64,000 nucleotides of DNA, from contig CAWEBN010000011.1 of NCBI GenBank assembly GCA_963807305.1, positions 346,998 through 410,997 on the forward strand, in the 5' to 3' direction. Positions within the stretch are counted from its first letter, which is position 1, and every line of letters starts with the position of its first letter. Origin of the DNA: JAOPZW01 sp963807305 (GTDB taxonomy: Bacteria > Actinomycetota > Thermoleophilia > Solirubrobacterales > Solirubrobacteraceae). The position numbers were made by a program, and so were the translations under genes. The notes beneath the pieces were generated by a model, which saw only the letters and a program-made list of their open reading frames with translations, had not been told where the DNA came from and did not search any database. Shown one piece after another: positions 52,006 to 61,167 of this stretch.

Positions 52006-52029
52006 GCGATCGCCCCTAGGGTCTGATCG

Positions 52030-52791
52030 GTGAGGCGGCTGCTCGTCATCGGCATCGGCGCTGGGGATCCCGAGCACGTCACGGCCCAGGCCGTGCGCGC
52101 GCTCAACGAGGTGGACGTGTTCTTCGTGGTCGAAAAGGGCGGCGACACCGGGGACCTCATGGCGCTGCGCAAGGAGGTCTGCGAGCGCTTCATCGAGGAC
52201 CCGTCCTACAGGATCGTCGAGCTGCCCGACCCGCCGCGCGACCGTCGGGCCACCGCCTACGCGGGCGCGGTCGACGACTGGCGCGCGCGGCGCGCCGACG
52301 TGTGGGGCACCGCGCTGCGCGACGAGCTCTCCGACGACGCCGTCGGCGGCATGCTGGTGTGGGGCGACCCATCGCTGTACGACAGCACGATCGACGTCAT
52401 CGAACGCATCCTGACGGCCGGAACGATCGCGTTCGAGTACGAGGTCGTCCCGGGCATCAGCAGCGTCCACGCGCTCACCGCGCGCCATCGGATCGCGCTG
52501 AACCGGGTGGGTGGCGCCGTTCAGATCACCACCGGGCGGCGGCTGTCGAACGACGGTTGGCCCGACGGCATCGACGATCTCGTGGTGATGCTCGATGCCG
52601 ACTGCTCGTTCCGCACGTTGGATCCCGACGGCGTCGAGATCTTCTGGGGCGCGTACCTCGGCACGCCCGACGAGCTGCTCGTCGCGGGGCCGCTCGCCGA
52701 GGCCGCCCCGAAGATCGAGGAGATCCGCGCCGAGGCCCGCCGGCGCAAGGGCTGGATCATGGACACCTACCTGCTGCGGCGGGCGAAGTAG
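52030..52791 (+). CDS. cobF: CobF, precorrin-6A synthase (deacetylating)
   Basis: 253-residue methyltransferase of the aerobic pathway that methylates C1 and releases the acetyl group from precorrin-5. It shows LLVIGIGAGDPEHVTAQAVR, a loop VFFVVEKGGDTGDLMALRKE, GMLVWGDPSLYDSTIDVIER, EVVPGISSVHALTARHRIAL, VVMLDADCSFRTL and IFWGAYLGTPDELLVAGPL. CobF is specific to the oxygen-dependent route, agreeing with CobG and CobN here. GTG 52030 start, divergent from cobK; its stop is 4 bases before the convergent cobM. Confidence 0.96.
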   Translation: MRRLLVIGIGAGDPEHVTAQAVRALNEVDVFFVVEKGGDTGDLMALRKEVCERFIEDPSYRIVELPDPPRDRRATAYAGAVDDWRARRADVWGTALRDELSDDAVGGMLVWGDPSLYDSTIDVIERILTAGTIAFEYEVVPGISSVHALTARHRIALNRVGGAVQITTGRRLSNDGWPDGIDDLVVMLDADCSFRTLDPDGVEIFWGAYLGTPDELLVAGPLAEAAPKIEEIRAEARRRKGWIMDTYLLRRAK

Positions 52792-52795
52792 CCGG

Positions 52796-53548
52796 TCACG
52801 GCCGCGGCGGGCGGACGCGCGCGTCGGAGTACAGATGGCTGTCGCGGAAGCCCTCCGCGGCCAGGGCGGGGCCGACGAGGATCGTCGCCGTGCGCCGGAT
52901 ACCGGCCGCGCGGACGTCGGCCGCGATGTCGGAGAGTCGTGCACGCACCACGACCTCATCGGGCCAGCTCGCCCGGGCGACGACGGCGACGGGGCAATCG
53001 TCGCCATAGTGGGGAATCAGCGTCGCGGCGATCTCCTCGATGGCCTGGGCGCCCAGGTGGATCACGAGCGTCGCGCCGTGTGCCGCGAGGTCGGCGAGCC
53101 GCTCTCGCGCCGGCATGGCCGATGCGCGCTTGCCGTAGCGCGTGAGGATCACCGTCTGGGCGATCTCGGGGATCGTGAGCTCGCGGCGCAGACTGGCGGC
53201 GGCGGCGGCGAAGGCGGGGACGCCCGGGGTGACGTCCCACGGGATGCCGAGCGCGTCGAGGCGGCGCATCTGCTCGGCCGCGGCGCTGTAGATCGAGAGG
53301 TCCCCGGAGTGCAGCCGCGCGACGTCCTGCCCGCGCGCATGGGCGGCCTCGCACTCGGCGACGATCTCGTCGAGCGTGAGGTCCTGCGTATCGACGACCC
53401 GGGCGTCGGCGGGCGCGTGGGCGAGGATCTCCGGAGGGACCAGGGCGCCCGCGTAGAGGCAGACGGGACTGCTCGCGATGACGTCGCGGCCGCGGAGCGT
53501 GAGGAGGTCCGGTGCGCCCGGGCCGGCGCCGACGAAGTGGACGGTCAC
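52796..53548 (-). CDS. cobM: CobM, precorrin-4 C11-methyltransferase
   Basis: 250-residue SAM-dependent methyltransferase. It begins VHFVGAGPGAPDLLTLRGRD, then VCLYAGALVPPEILAHAP, RLHSGDLSIYSAAAEQMRRL, VTPGVPAFAAAAASLRRELT, ILTRYGKRASAMPARERLAD and LVIHLGAQAIEEIAATLIPH. Start GTG 53548 overlaps the TGA of cobL (GTGA). Last gene of the minus-strand cobalamin operon; intact. Confidence 0.95.
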   Translation of the reverse strand: MTVHFVGAGPGAPDLLTLRGRDVIASSPVCLYAGALVPPEILAHAPADARVVDTQDLTLDEIVAECEAAHARGQDVARLHSGDLSIYSAAAEQMRRLDALGIPWDVTPGVPAFAAAAASLRRELTIPEIAQTVILTRYGKRASAMPARERLADLAAHGATLVIHLGAQAIEEIAATLIPHYGDDCPVAVVARASWPDEVVVRARLSDIAADVRAAGIRRTATILVGPALAAEGFRDSHLYSDARVRPPRP

Positions 53549-54739
53549 GGCTTGGTCGCCGCCCATTGGACGACCGGCATCTGTGCTCGCCAGCCCGTGA
53601 AGCCGCCGATCGGCTCGGCGTGGGCGATGGCGATGCGCGTCAGGGTGCCGCCGCGCTGTCCGCGCCCCGCGACGACGACCTGCTCGCTCTCGAGGGTCAC
53701 GGCGTTGGCGACGAGCCGCCCGCCGGGCGCCAGCGCCTCCCAGCAGGCGTCGAGCATCCCGGGGGTCGTGACGCCGCCGCCGACGAAGATCGCCGCGGGC
53801 GCCTCGAGCCCGGCCAGCGCCTCGGGGGCGCGACCGCGGACCACGGTCAGCCGGTCGGGGACGCCGAGGGCGAGGGCGTTGCGCTCGATCCGGTCGGCGC
53901 GCGCGGCGTCGGGCTCGACGGCGATCGCGCGCGCTGTCCGCTCGGCCCGCAGCCATTCGATGCCGATCGAGCCGCTGCCCGCGCCGACGTCCCACAGCAG
54001 CGCGCCCGGCGCCGGCGCGAGCGCGGCGAGCGTGATCGCGCGGACGTGGCGCTTGGTCAGCTGCCCGTCGGTCTCGTAGGCGTCGTCGGGCAGGCCCGGG
54101 CACGAGCGCGCGCAGCGGTCCGTCGCCGACCTCGATCGCCACCGCGTGGAGCGGGTCGGCGGGCGCGTCGAAGCTCTCCGCGGTCGCCTCGGTGACGCGC
54201 TCGGCGGGCGCGCCGAGCCGCTCGAGGACGACGAGCCGCGAGCCGCCGAAGCCGCGCTCCGTGACCACGCGCGCAAGCGTGCGTGCCCCGTCCGCGCCGG
54301 TGACGTAGGCGACGATCCGGCGGCCGGGCTGGAGCACGCGGGCGACGACGTCCGCCGGGCGCGCGACGGCGCTGACGAGCTCGACGTCGGCGGCGGGCCA
54401 GCCGAGTCGCGCGCAGGCCAGCGCGAAGGCGGAGGGATGCAGATGGACGTCGAGGCGCTCCGGGCCCAGCCGGCGGGCGAGCGAGGCGCCGATGCCGTGG
54501 AGCATCGGGTCGCCGCTGGCGAGGACGCAGGCGCCGTCGTGGCGATCGGCGAGCTCGTCGAGCAGCGGCTCCAGCGGCGAGGGCAGCGCCCGGCGCTCGC
54601 CGGCGGCCTCGGCGGGCAGGAGTGCGAGTTGACGCTCGGAGCCGAAGATCGTGCGCGCGCCGAGGATCGCGGCGCGCGCGGGCTCCCCGAGCCCCGGCCA
54701 GCCGTCGGCGCCGATGCCGACGACGGCGATGCGCGTCAT
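53545..54739 (-). CDS. cobL: CobL (CbiE-CbiT), precorrin-6B methyltransferase, frameshifted near 54095
   Basis: Fused C5/C15-methyltransferase and decarboxylase. The CbiE half begins MTRIAVVGIGADGWPGLGEP and has VLASGDPMLHGIGASLARRL and VLERLGAPAERVTEATAESF. The CbiT half has TKRHVRAITLAALAPAPGAL, LLWDVGAGSGSIGIEWLRAE (SAM motif I) and IFVGGGVTTPGMLDA. The frames meet where the coding strand reads GTGCCCGGGCCTG; deleting one C gives RALVPGLPDDAYETDGQLTK. Start ATG 54739 overlaps the upstream stop (ATGA), stop overlaps cobM. Probably a consensus error. Confidence 0.9.
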
Positions 54740-56328
54740 CGCGCGACCTCTTCGGCGAGCGCGGCGGCGAGCCGCGCGTTGGCGTCGGGGTCGCGGGCCG
54801 TGATGCGGATGTGGCGGTCATCGAGGCCTGGGAACGACGCCGCCGGGCGGACGGCGATGCCGCGCGCGCGCAACGCCGCGGCGACCTCGCCGCCGTTGCG
54901 GACCTCGACGAGGCAGAAGTTGGCCACGGACGGCCATGTCCGCACGCCCTCGATCGCGGCAAGGCGAGCGGCGAGGTCGTCGCGCTCGGCCGCCACGCGA
55001 TCGGCGATCGCCTCGATCTCGGCTGGATGGCGGGCGGCGGCGGCCAGGGCGGCGAGCGCGAGGGCGTTGGCCGACCACGGCGGGCGCACGGCGCGAACGG
55101 CGTCCGCGAGCGCCGGGGCGGCCACCGCGTAGCCGACGCGCAGGCCCGGGATCGCGAGCGCCTTCGTCAGGCTGCGCACCACGACCACGTCGTCGAGGCG
55201 CTCACCGACGAGCGACGGCGACCTGCCGGGCACGAGCTCCATGAACGCCTCGTCGACGACGACGACGCGTCCGGGCCGGCGCAGCGCGAGGATCGCAGTG
55301 GCGGGCACGAGCGTCCCGCTCGGCGACGCGGGGTTGCCCACGATGACGAGATCGGCCGCCTCGGGCACGGCCGCGGGGTCGAGCGCGAAACCGGCGCCGG
55401 GGTCGCGCAGCACGCGGGCCACGGGGACGCCGTGGGCGCGCAGCGCGGCTTCCGCCTCGGTGAAGCCGGGGTGCACGCAGGCGGCGAGCGTGGGGCGCAG
55501 CGCGGCCGGCAGCAGCCACAGGGCCTCGGCGGCGCCGTTCGTCGGCACGATCTCCGCGGCGTCGCGGCCGTGGAGCGCGGCCAGCGCCTTGCGCGCGGTC
55601 GCGTCGTCGGGATAGCGCTGGGCGTCCGTCGCGAGCGCGGCCTCCAGCGCCTCGCGCAGCCACGCGGGCGGCCCGCCCGCCACGACGTTGACGGCATGGT
55701 CGGCGTCGCCGGTCCGGACCTCGGTGTCGCCGTGGCGGCGCAGCGCGGCGAGCTCGGCCGCCGTCGCTTGCCCGGCGATGGTCGACGGCGCGGGGGGGAG
55801 GGGGATGGCGCGGCCGGCGACGACCAGTTCGGCGCGGTCCGCGGCGGCGGAGAGGCGCTGTGTCGCCGCGCCCAGCAGATCCAGCCACACGCGCGACGCT
55901 GCGTGCGCGGGGAGGACACCCGCGCCGGCGTCCTCGGCGACCACGACGACGGCGGCGCCCGCCCGCGCGGCCTCGACGATCGTCTCGACCTCCGCGCGCA
56001 CGCGCTCGCCGGCGGCGGCGAGGACCGCGTCGGAGGGATCGTCGAACGCCCCCGCTCGGTGCAGGACGCCGGCGATCCAGGTCCCGAGGCCGTCGAGGAG
56101 CACGCAGCGCGCGCCCGCGACGGCCTCGCCGAGCGCGTCGCCCGCCTCGACCGTGGTCCACGGCGCCGGGCGCCGGCGCACGTGCGCGTCGATGCGCGCG
56201 GCCATCGCCGGGTCCGTGGCGTCGGCGGTGCCCACATAGCGGACGTCGGCGCCCGAGGTGACGGCGAGGCGCTCGGCGTGGGCGCTCTTGCCCGAGCGGG
56301 TGCCGCCGATCACGAGCGCGAGGCTCAC
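54736..56328 (-). CDS. CobU-CobC fusion: cobinamide kinase/guanylyltransferase plus PLP-dependent decarboxylase
   Basis: 530 residues. The N-terminal part (about 1-175) is CobU/CobP: P-loop LVIGGTRSGKSAHAERL, RYVGTADATDPAMAARIDAH, RRRPAPWTTVEAGDALGEAV and VLLDGLGTWIAGVL; it phosphorylates adenosylcobinamide and adds GMP. The C-terminal part (about 200-530) is a class I aminotransferase-fold CobC/CobD: HGDTEVRTGDADHAVNVVAG, EIVPTNGAAEALWLLPAALR, VVDEAFMELVPG, and the PLP lysine in VVVRSLTKALAIPGLRVGYA; it would make aminopropanol phosphate from threonine phosphate. GTG 56328 start overlaps cobB. The fusion joins two lower-loop assembly steps. Confidence 0.92.
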   Translation of the reverse strand: MSLALVIGGTRSGKSAHAERLAVTSGADVRYVGTADATDPAMAARIDAHVRRRPAPWTTVEAGDALGEAVAGARCVLLDGLGTWIAGVLHRAGAFDDPSDAVLAAAGERVRAEVETIVEAARAGAAVVVVAEDAGAGVLPAHAASRVWLDLLGAATQRLSAAADRAELVVAGRAIPLPPAPSTIAGQATAAELAALRRHGDTEVRTGDADHAVNVVAGGPPAWLREALEAALATDAQRYPDDATARKALAALHGRDAAEIVPTNGAAEALWLLPAALRPTLAACVHPGFTEAEAALRAHGVPVARVLRDPGAGFALDPAAVPEAADLVIVGNPASPSGTLVPATAILALRRPGRVVVVDEAFMELVPGRSPSLVGERLDDVVVVRSLTKALAIPGLRVGYAVAAPALADAVRAVRPPWSANALALAALAAAARHPAEIEAIADRVAAERDDLAARLAAIEGVRTWPSVANFCLVEVRNGGEVAAALRARGIAVRPAASFPGLDDRHIRITARDPDANARLAAALAEEVAR

Positions 56329-57683
56329 GCCGCGACTGGGCCTCGCACGGCGGCCTGGACGAAGCGGTGCGCGAGGTCGGGATGCGCGGCCCAGTGGACG
56401 TGCAGGTAGCTGGCTTGCACGGCGCCGAGCGCGATGCCCTCCGCGCGCGTCGTCCCGCGCGCGGTCAGCGTCCACGCGGGCGACGCGCCGGCGCCGATCG
56501 GCTCGACCGCGGAGTAGTGGAACTCGTGCCCGCGCAGGCTCGCGCCCGCGGCGATCCACGGCGTCGCGGTGGCCGCCGTCGCCTCGCGGTAGCCGAGCGT
56601 CAGCCGACCGGCCATGCGCCCGCGCGCGGGCAGCACGCCGCACATCGGCCGCCCGTCGAGCTCGGCGCACAGGTACAGCAGACCGCCGCACTCGGCCAGG
56701 ATCGGCCGACCGCTCTGGGCGAACGCCGCCACCTCTGCGCGCAGGCCGGCGTTGGCCTCCAGCTCGGCGCCGAAGACCTCGGGGAAGCCGCCGGCCAGCA
56801 CGAGCGCGTCGGCGCCCTCCGGCAGCCGCTCGTCGGCGGTCGGGTCGAACGGCATGAGCTCGGCGCCGGCCGCGGCCAGCAGCTCGAGGTTCTCCTCGTA
56901 GTGAAACGAGAACGCCGGGCCGCGTGCGATCGCGATACGCGCCGGCGCCGGCTCGTCGCCCGGCCCGGCCTCCCAGGCCGGGCCGTCAGCCGGCGGGGCC
57001 GCGCGGGCGAGGCGCTCGACAGCGTCCAGGTCGACGTAGCGGGCCGCGGCCTGTGCGAGCGCGTCGAGCGCCGCACGCGTCTGCGCGGCCCGCTCGGCCG
57101 CCGGCACCAGCCCGAGATGGCGCTCGGGGGCGATGACCCGGTCGTCGCGGCGCAGCGCGCCGAGGACGGGGACGCCGACGTCGGCGGTCGCGTCGCGCAG
57201 CAGCTCCTCGTGGTGATCGGAGCCGACCCGGTTGAAGATCACCCCGGCCACGTCGACCTCGGGGTCGAAGGTTCGGTAGCCGTGGACGATCGCGGCGGCG
57301 GAGCGCGCCATCGCGCCGGCGTCGACGACGAGGAGGACCGGGGCCTGCAGCAGCTTGGCCACGTGCGCCGTCGAGGCGAGCTCGCCGCGCCCGGAGGCGC
57401 CGTCGAACATCCCCATGACGCCCTCGACGACCGCGAGGTCGGCGCCGGCCGAACCGTGGCGCACGAGCGGCGCGATGAGCTCCGGGCCGCTGAGGAAGGC
57501 GTCGAGGTTGCGGCCTGGCCGGCCCGAGGCGAGCGCGTGGTAGCTGGGGTCGATGTAGTCGGGGCCGACCTTGAACCCCTGCACGACGCGCCCTGTGCGC
57601 CGCAGCGCCCCGATGAGGCCGCACGCCACCGTCGTCTTCCCCGAGCCCGAGCTGGTGCCGGCGACGACGATGCGCGCGATCAC
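56325..57683 (-). CDS. cobB: CobB, (hydrogeno)cobyrinic acid a,c-diamide synthase
   Basis: 452-residue glutamine- and ATP-dependent amidase. The N-terminal P-loop domain starts RIVVAGTSSGSGKTTVACGL, with VQGFKVGPDYIDPSYHALAS and VVEGVMGMFDGASGRGELAS. The C-terminal class I glutaminase-like domain has LVLAGGFPEVFGAELEAN, PILAECGGLLYLCAEL with the nucleophile Cys, and the late His in QASYLHVHWAAHPD. GTG 57683 overlaps the stop of the upstream gene (GTGA), the stop overlaps cobU-cobC. Full length and intact. Confidence 0.95.
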   Translation of the reverse strand: MIARIVVAGTSSGSGKTTVACGLIGALRRTGRVVQGFKVGPDYIDPSYHALASGRPGRNLDAFLSGPELIAPLVRHGSAGADLAVVEGVMGMFDGASGRGELASTAHVAKLLQAPVLLVVDAGAMARSAAAIVHGYRTFDPEVDVAGVIFNRVGSDHHEELLRDATADVGVPVLGALRRDDRVIAPERHLGLVPAAERAAQTRAALDALAQAAARYVDLDAVERLARAAPPADGPAWEAGPGDEPAPARIAIARGPAFSFHYEENLELLAAAGAELMPFDPTADERLPEGADALVLAGGFPEVFGAELEANAGLRAEVAAFAQSGRPILAECGGLLYLCAELDGRPMCGVLPARGRMAGRLTLGYREATAATATPWIAAGASLRGHEFHYSAVEPIGAGASPAWTLTARGTTRAEGIALGAVQASYLHVHWAAHPDLAHRFVQAAVRGPVAA

Positions 57684-58631
57684 GCGACCACCATCGTGCC
57701 GAGCTCCACCGTGGCCAGCCCGCGCACCGTCCGCTCGGTCAGCCGGCCGGCGGGCCCGCTCGGGTCCGGCCAGCGCAGGCACGGGACGGGGTGGTCGTCG
57801 TGCGCCCCCGTGAGGGGGTCGCAGCCGTGGTCGGGGCAGACGGCGAGCGAGCCATCCGCCTCGCGGACCGCGCGCGCGAGCGGGCGCCACCAGTTCAGCG
57901 TCGATCCGCTCGAGGGCGGCGACCTTGGCCGCCGCGTCGCGTTCGTGTGCCGCCTCGTCGGCGGCGCCCACGTGCACGACGACCCGCCGTGCCCCGCCGT
58001 CGATCGCGGCGAGCGCGGCAGCCGCCTTGGCCGGCAGGTCGGTGTCCGGGCCGCCGGTCGCGCCGGGCGGAATCACCACGCGCGCACCGAGCAGCCGCGC
58101 ACAGCCGGCCGCGGCACCGGCAGCCGCGATCACGACGACGTGGTCGTCGAGGATCGGTGGCGGGACGACCCCCTGCGGCCACGCGTGAAGGCCCGCGGCG
58201 CGCGCCGCCGCGGGCAGCGGCGGCGCGCCGGTGATCAGCAGCCGGTGCCCGCCGATGCGGCGCACGACGTGCGCCGGCGCCTCGGCAGCCAGCGACATCG
58301 CGGCTCGGGCGGTCTCGCCTGCACCGGCACGGCGGCCGTCGGACCCGAGCACGTCGACGCGCCAGGCGCGCTCGCCCGGACCCAGCCCGATCCCGCGAGC
58401 GGCGGCCTCGAGCGCGCCCCGGTCCACCGGCGCCGGCGGCACCCAGCCCAGCAGCGCGGGTATCGCCGCCTCGGAGCCCGCGGGCAGCCCGGGGGCGATC
58501 GTCCTCAGGCGCGACAGCGCGCCCTCGCGCGCCAGCGCGTCGAGCGCCGGCGTGCGGGCGCGCTCCAGCGAGGTGGGCGCCGCGCCGAGCGGCTCGCTCG
58601 CCCCGTCGAGGATCAGCAGGACGTCTACCAC
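57680..58631 (-). CDS. ApgM-like metalloenzyme (phosphatase/mutase superfamily), frameshift at 57882-57884
   Basis: About 316 codons after repair. The alkaline-phosphatase-superfamily metal site is suggested by LLILDGASEP at the start. LPAGSEAAIPALLGWVP matches the archaeal-type phosphoglycerate mutase motif GS(D/E)xAxxxLLG with the nucleophilic Ser, VVVHVGAADEAAHERDAAAK matches the HVxAxDExxHxxD block, and CPDHGCDPLTG gives late metal ligands. One extra G in GGG at 57882-57884 breaks the frame between LVAP and LARAVREADG. GTG 58631 overlaps the cobO stop and its own stop overlaps cobB. Position inside the cobalamin operon suggests a pathway phosphatase, such as alpha-ribazole phosphate phosphatase; this is inference. 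Confidence 0.78.
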
Positions 58632-59248
58632 TCGATTCCCTGCTGGGCGCGGATCCCCTCGTCCATCGGGTGCTTGACCTTGACGGCCTCGGTGACGAGG
58701 TCGGCCAGCTCGATCAGCTCGGGCGCGGCGTCGCGCCCGGTGATCACGACGTGCTGGAAGCCGGGACGATCGCGGAGCGTCGCAACGACCTCGTGGGCGT
58801 CGATCCAGCCCCATTTGATCGGGTAGGTGATCTCGTCGAGCAGCAGGAACTCGTAGCGCTCCTGCGCGATGGCCCGCTTGACCTCGCCCCAGCCCTCGCG
58901 CGCCATGTCGGCCGACTCGTCGAGATCCTTCGACAGCCACGACCAGCCGTCGCCCATCTTCTCCCAGTCGATGCCGCCGAGCGCCGCGGCGGCCTTCGCC
59001 TCGCCGACCTTCCACTTGCCCGACTTGACGAACTGGAAGACCCCGCAGCGATACCCGCGCGCCCACGAGCGCATCAGCATCCCGAAGGCGGAGGTGCTCT
59101 TGCCCTTCCCCGTGCCGGTGAGGACGATCACCAACGGCCGGTCGCGGGGCTTGCGGCGCTTGGGCTCGGCGCTGCCCCGATCACCGGGACGATGCGGCAC
59201 GTCGACGCCGTCGGCGCCGTGGCGGGCGAGTGGGCTCTCAGTGCTCAT
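58625..59248 (-). CDS. cobO: CobO, cob(I)yrinic acid a,c-diamide adenosyltransferase
   Basis: 207-residue CobA/CobO/BtuR ATP:corrinoid adenosyltransferase that adds the upper adenosyl ligand. A basic N-terminal tail (GSAEPKRRKPRDRP) leads into LVIVLTGTGKGKSTSAFGM (P-loop), WARGYRCGVFQFVKSGKWKV, YEFLLLDEITYPIKWGWID and FQHVVITGRDAAPELIELAD. ATG 59248 has GGAGAG 8 bases before it and overlaps the chlID stop (ATGA). Intact. Confidence 0.95.
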   Translation of the reverse strand: MSTESPLARHGADGVDVPHRPGDRGSAEPKRRKPRDRPLVIVLTGTGKGKSTSAFGMLMRSWARGYRCGVFQFVKSGKWKVGEAKAAAALGGIDWEKMGDGWSWLSKDLDESADMAREGWGEVKRAIAQERYEFLLLDEITYPIKWGWIDAHEVVATLRDRPGFQHVVITGRDAAPELIELADLVTEAVKVKHPMDEGIRAQQGIEW

Positions 59249-61167
59249 GCGGCTCTCCTCGAAGGCGCGGTGACGGGGACGAGCCGGTGGACGCGGCCGC
59301 CGGCCGCGGCCGCGAGGGCGCTCGCGAGGCCCACGCGGACCGGGCCCTCCTCCGTGTCGACGACCTCGACCGCCGTCGCGGCACGACCCAGCGCCGCGGC
59401 CGCGCGTGGGATCGCGCCGTCGGGATCCTGGACGCGGCCATCGGTGAGGACGAGGGCGATCGAGCGGCGGGTCGGGTCGCGCAGCGCCTCGCGGCGCACG
59501 AGGCAGCTCCGCGGTGAGCAGCCCCGCCGCGAGCGGCGTGCGACCGCCGGTGGGCAGCGAGGCCAGAGCGGCCGCGGCGCGCTCGAGCGGTGCGCCGGGC
59601 GCGATCAGGACCTCCGCGGCGGCGTCGCGAAAGGCGACGACGGCGACGCGGTCGCGACGGGCGTAGGCGTCGCGCAGCAGGCCGGCCAGCGCGCCCTTGA
59701 CGCGGGCGAGGCGACGCTGGGCGCCCATCGATCCGCTGGCGTCGACGACGCAGGCACAGGAACGTGCCCTCGCGGCCCGAGCGAACGTGCTCGCGCAGGT
59801 GCGCATCGTCGCCCAGCAGCCGGGCGCGCAGGCTGGCCACGAGCGCGAGGTCGTCCGAGGCCGGCCCCGCCGGACGGCTGTCGATCGACCCCGCGCCGGG
59901 GCCGAGGTGCGAGTGCGCCGGCCGACCGGGCCGCGGCCCGCCCCGGCCAACGAGACGACCGCCGCGTCGAGCCGGGCGGGCAGCGCGGCGTCGTTGCGCG
60001 GTCGTGCCGGCGCGCTCGGCGCGTACGTCGCCTCGCCACCGGCGTCGACAGGCCCGGCGGTCTCGGTCGCAGTGGTCGAGGCGCCATTCGATGCGCCTGG
60101 GGAAGGCGCCGAGCCGGTCGGGCGGCGGCGGGCCGGCCGGGGCCGGCGGGGGCGCGTCGGGGTCGGGCTCGTCGTCGAGCGCGCGGTCGAGGTCCTCGGC
60201 GGTCGGCATGTGGCCGTCGAGCGGGTCGCGGCGGCGGCGGTGGGCGAGAGCGAGCGCGGCCGCGCGGCGGACGTGCTCCTCGGAGACCTCGCCGGCGCCG
60301 TCGAGGGCGGCGAGGGCGCGGGCGGCGCGTGCGCTGACGATGTCGCCGCGCACGCCGTCGACCCCGAGCTTCGCGCAGGCGGCGGTGATCCGCAGCAGCT
60401 CGCGCTCGGGCAGCCGGACGGTCGGCAGCCGCGTGCGCGCGTCGGCGATGCGCGTGCCAGCGCTGCGCTCCTCGTCCGCCCAGCGCGTGCAGAACGCCGC
60501 CGGGTCCTGCTCGTAGGCGATGCGCCGGCGCACGAATCTCGGCGCGGACCTCGAGGTCGGTGGGTGTGCGGATGTCGACGTCAGGCCGAAGCGGTCGAGG
60601 AGCTGCGGTCGCAGTTCGCCCTCGTCGGGATTCATCGTGCCGACGAGGAGGAACTCGGCGCGGGTGGTCGGCCGGACGCGCCGTCTCGCTCGACGCGGTG
60701 ACGCCGGAGGCGGCGACGTCGAGGAGCACGTCGACGAGGTGGTCGGGCAGCAGGTTGACCTCGTCGATGTAGAGGACGCCGCGGTGGGCGCGGCGAGGAG
60801 GCCGGGCTCGAAGGGCGTTCGCCCGGGCCAGGCGCGCGCGAGGTCGAGGGCGCCGACGAGCGGTCCACGGTGGCGCCGAGCGGCAGTTCGACGACAGCGG
60901 GGCGGGGCGCTCGCGACGGGATCGGCGGGACGTCGCCGCCGGTGCGCGTGCTCGCACGGGGGCGCAGGTGCACGGCTCGCCCTCGCCGTGGGATCGGCGG
61001 GAGCAGCGGCCGAGGCCGCGCACGATGGTCACTTGGCGGTGCCCGGTCACCGCGCACAGCACGCCACCGACGCGCGGGTCGACGCGTTGACGAGCAGCGC
61101 CTGCGTCCAGCGCCTCCTGCCGACGATGGCGGAAAGCGGGGACCGGCGGCGCTGCCTGCTCAGTCAT
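59245..61167 (-). CDS. Cobaltochelatase ChlI-ChlD fusion subunit, multiple frameshifts
   Basis: AAA+ ATPase fused to a von Willebrand A domain (the fused chelatase subunit that works with CobN). Readable parts across frames are GVLYIDEVNLLPDHLVDVLL (Walker B), MNPDEGELRPQLLDRFGL (sensor region), RLPERELLRITAACAKLGVD, an acidic-Pro linker, and the VWA MIDAS VVDASGSMGAQRRLARVKGA. The Walker A is corrupted: the strand reads VTGHRQVTIVRGL where adding one G and one C (at 61042-61044 and 61030-61031) gives GDRGTAKSTIVRGL. At least four frame changes occur between 59500 and 61100. ATG 61167 overlaps the cobN stop. Confidence 0.8.

Noticed and set aside
56325..59066. Single 913-codon protein spanning cobO, the ApgM-like gene and cobB
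   Set aside because: It joins shadow sequence of cobO to the next genes only because a frameshift at 57882-57884 fuses frames; the genes have separate GTG starts with overlapping stops.
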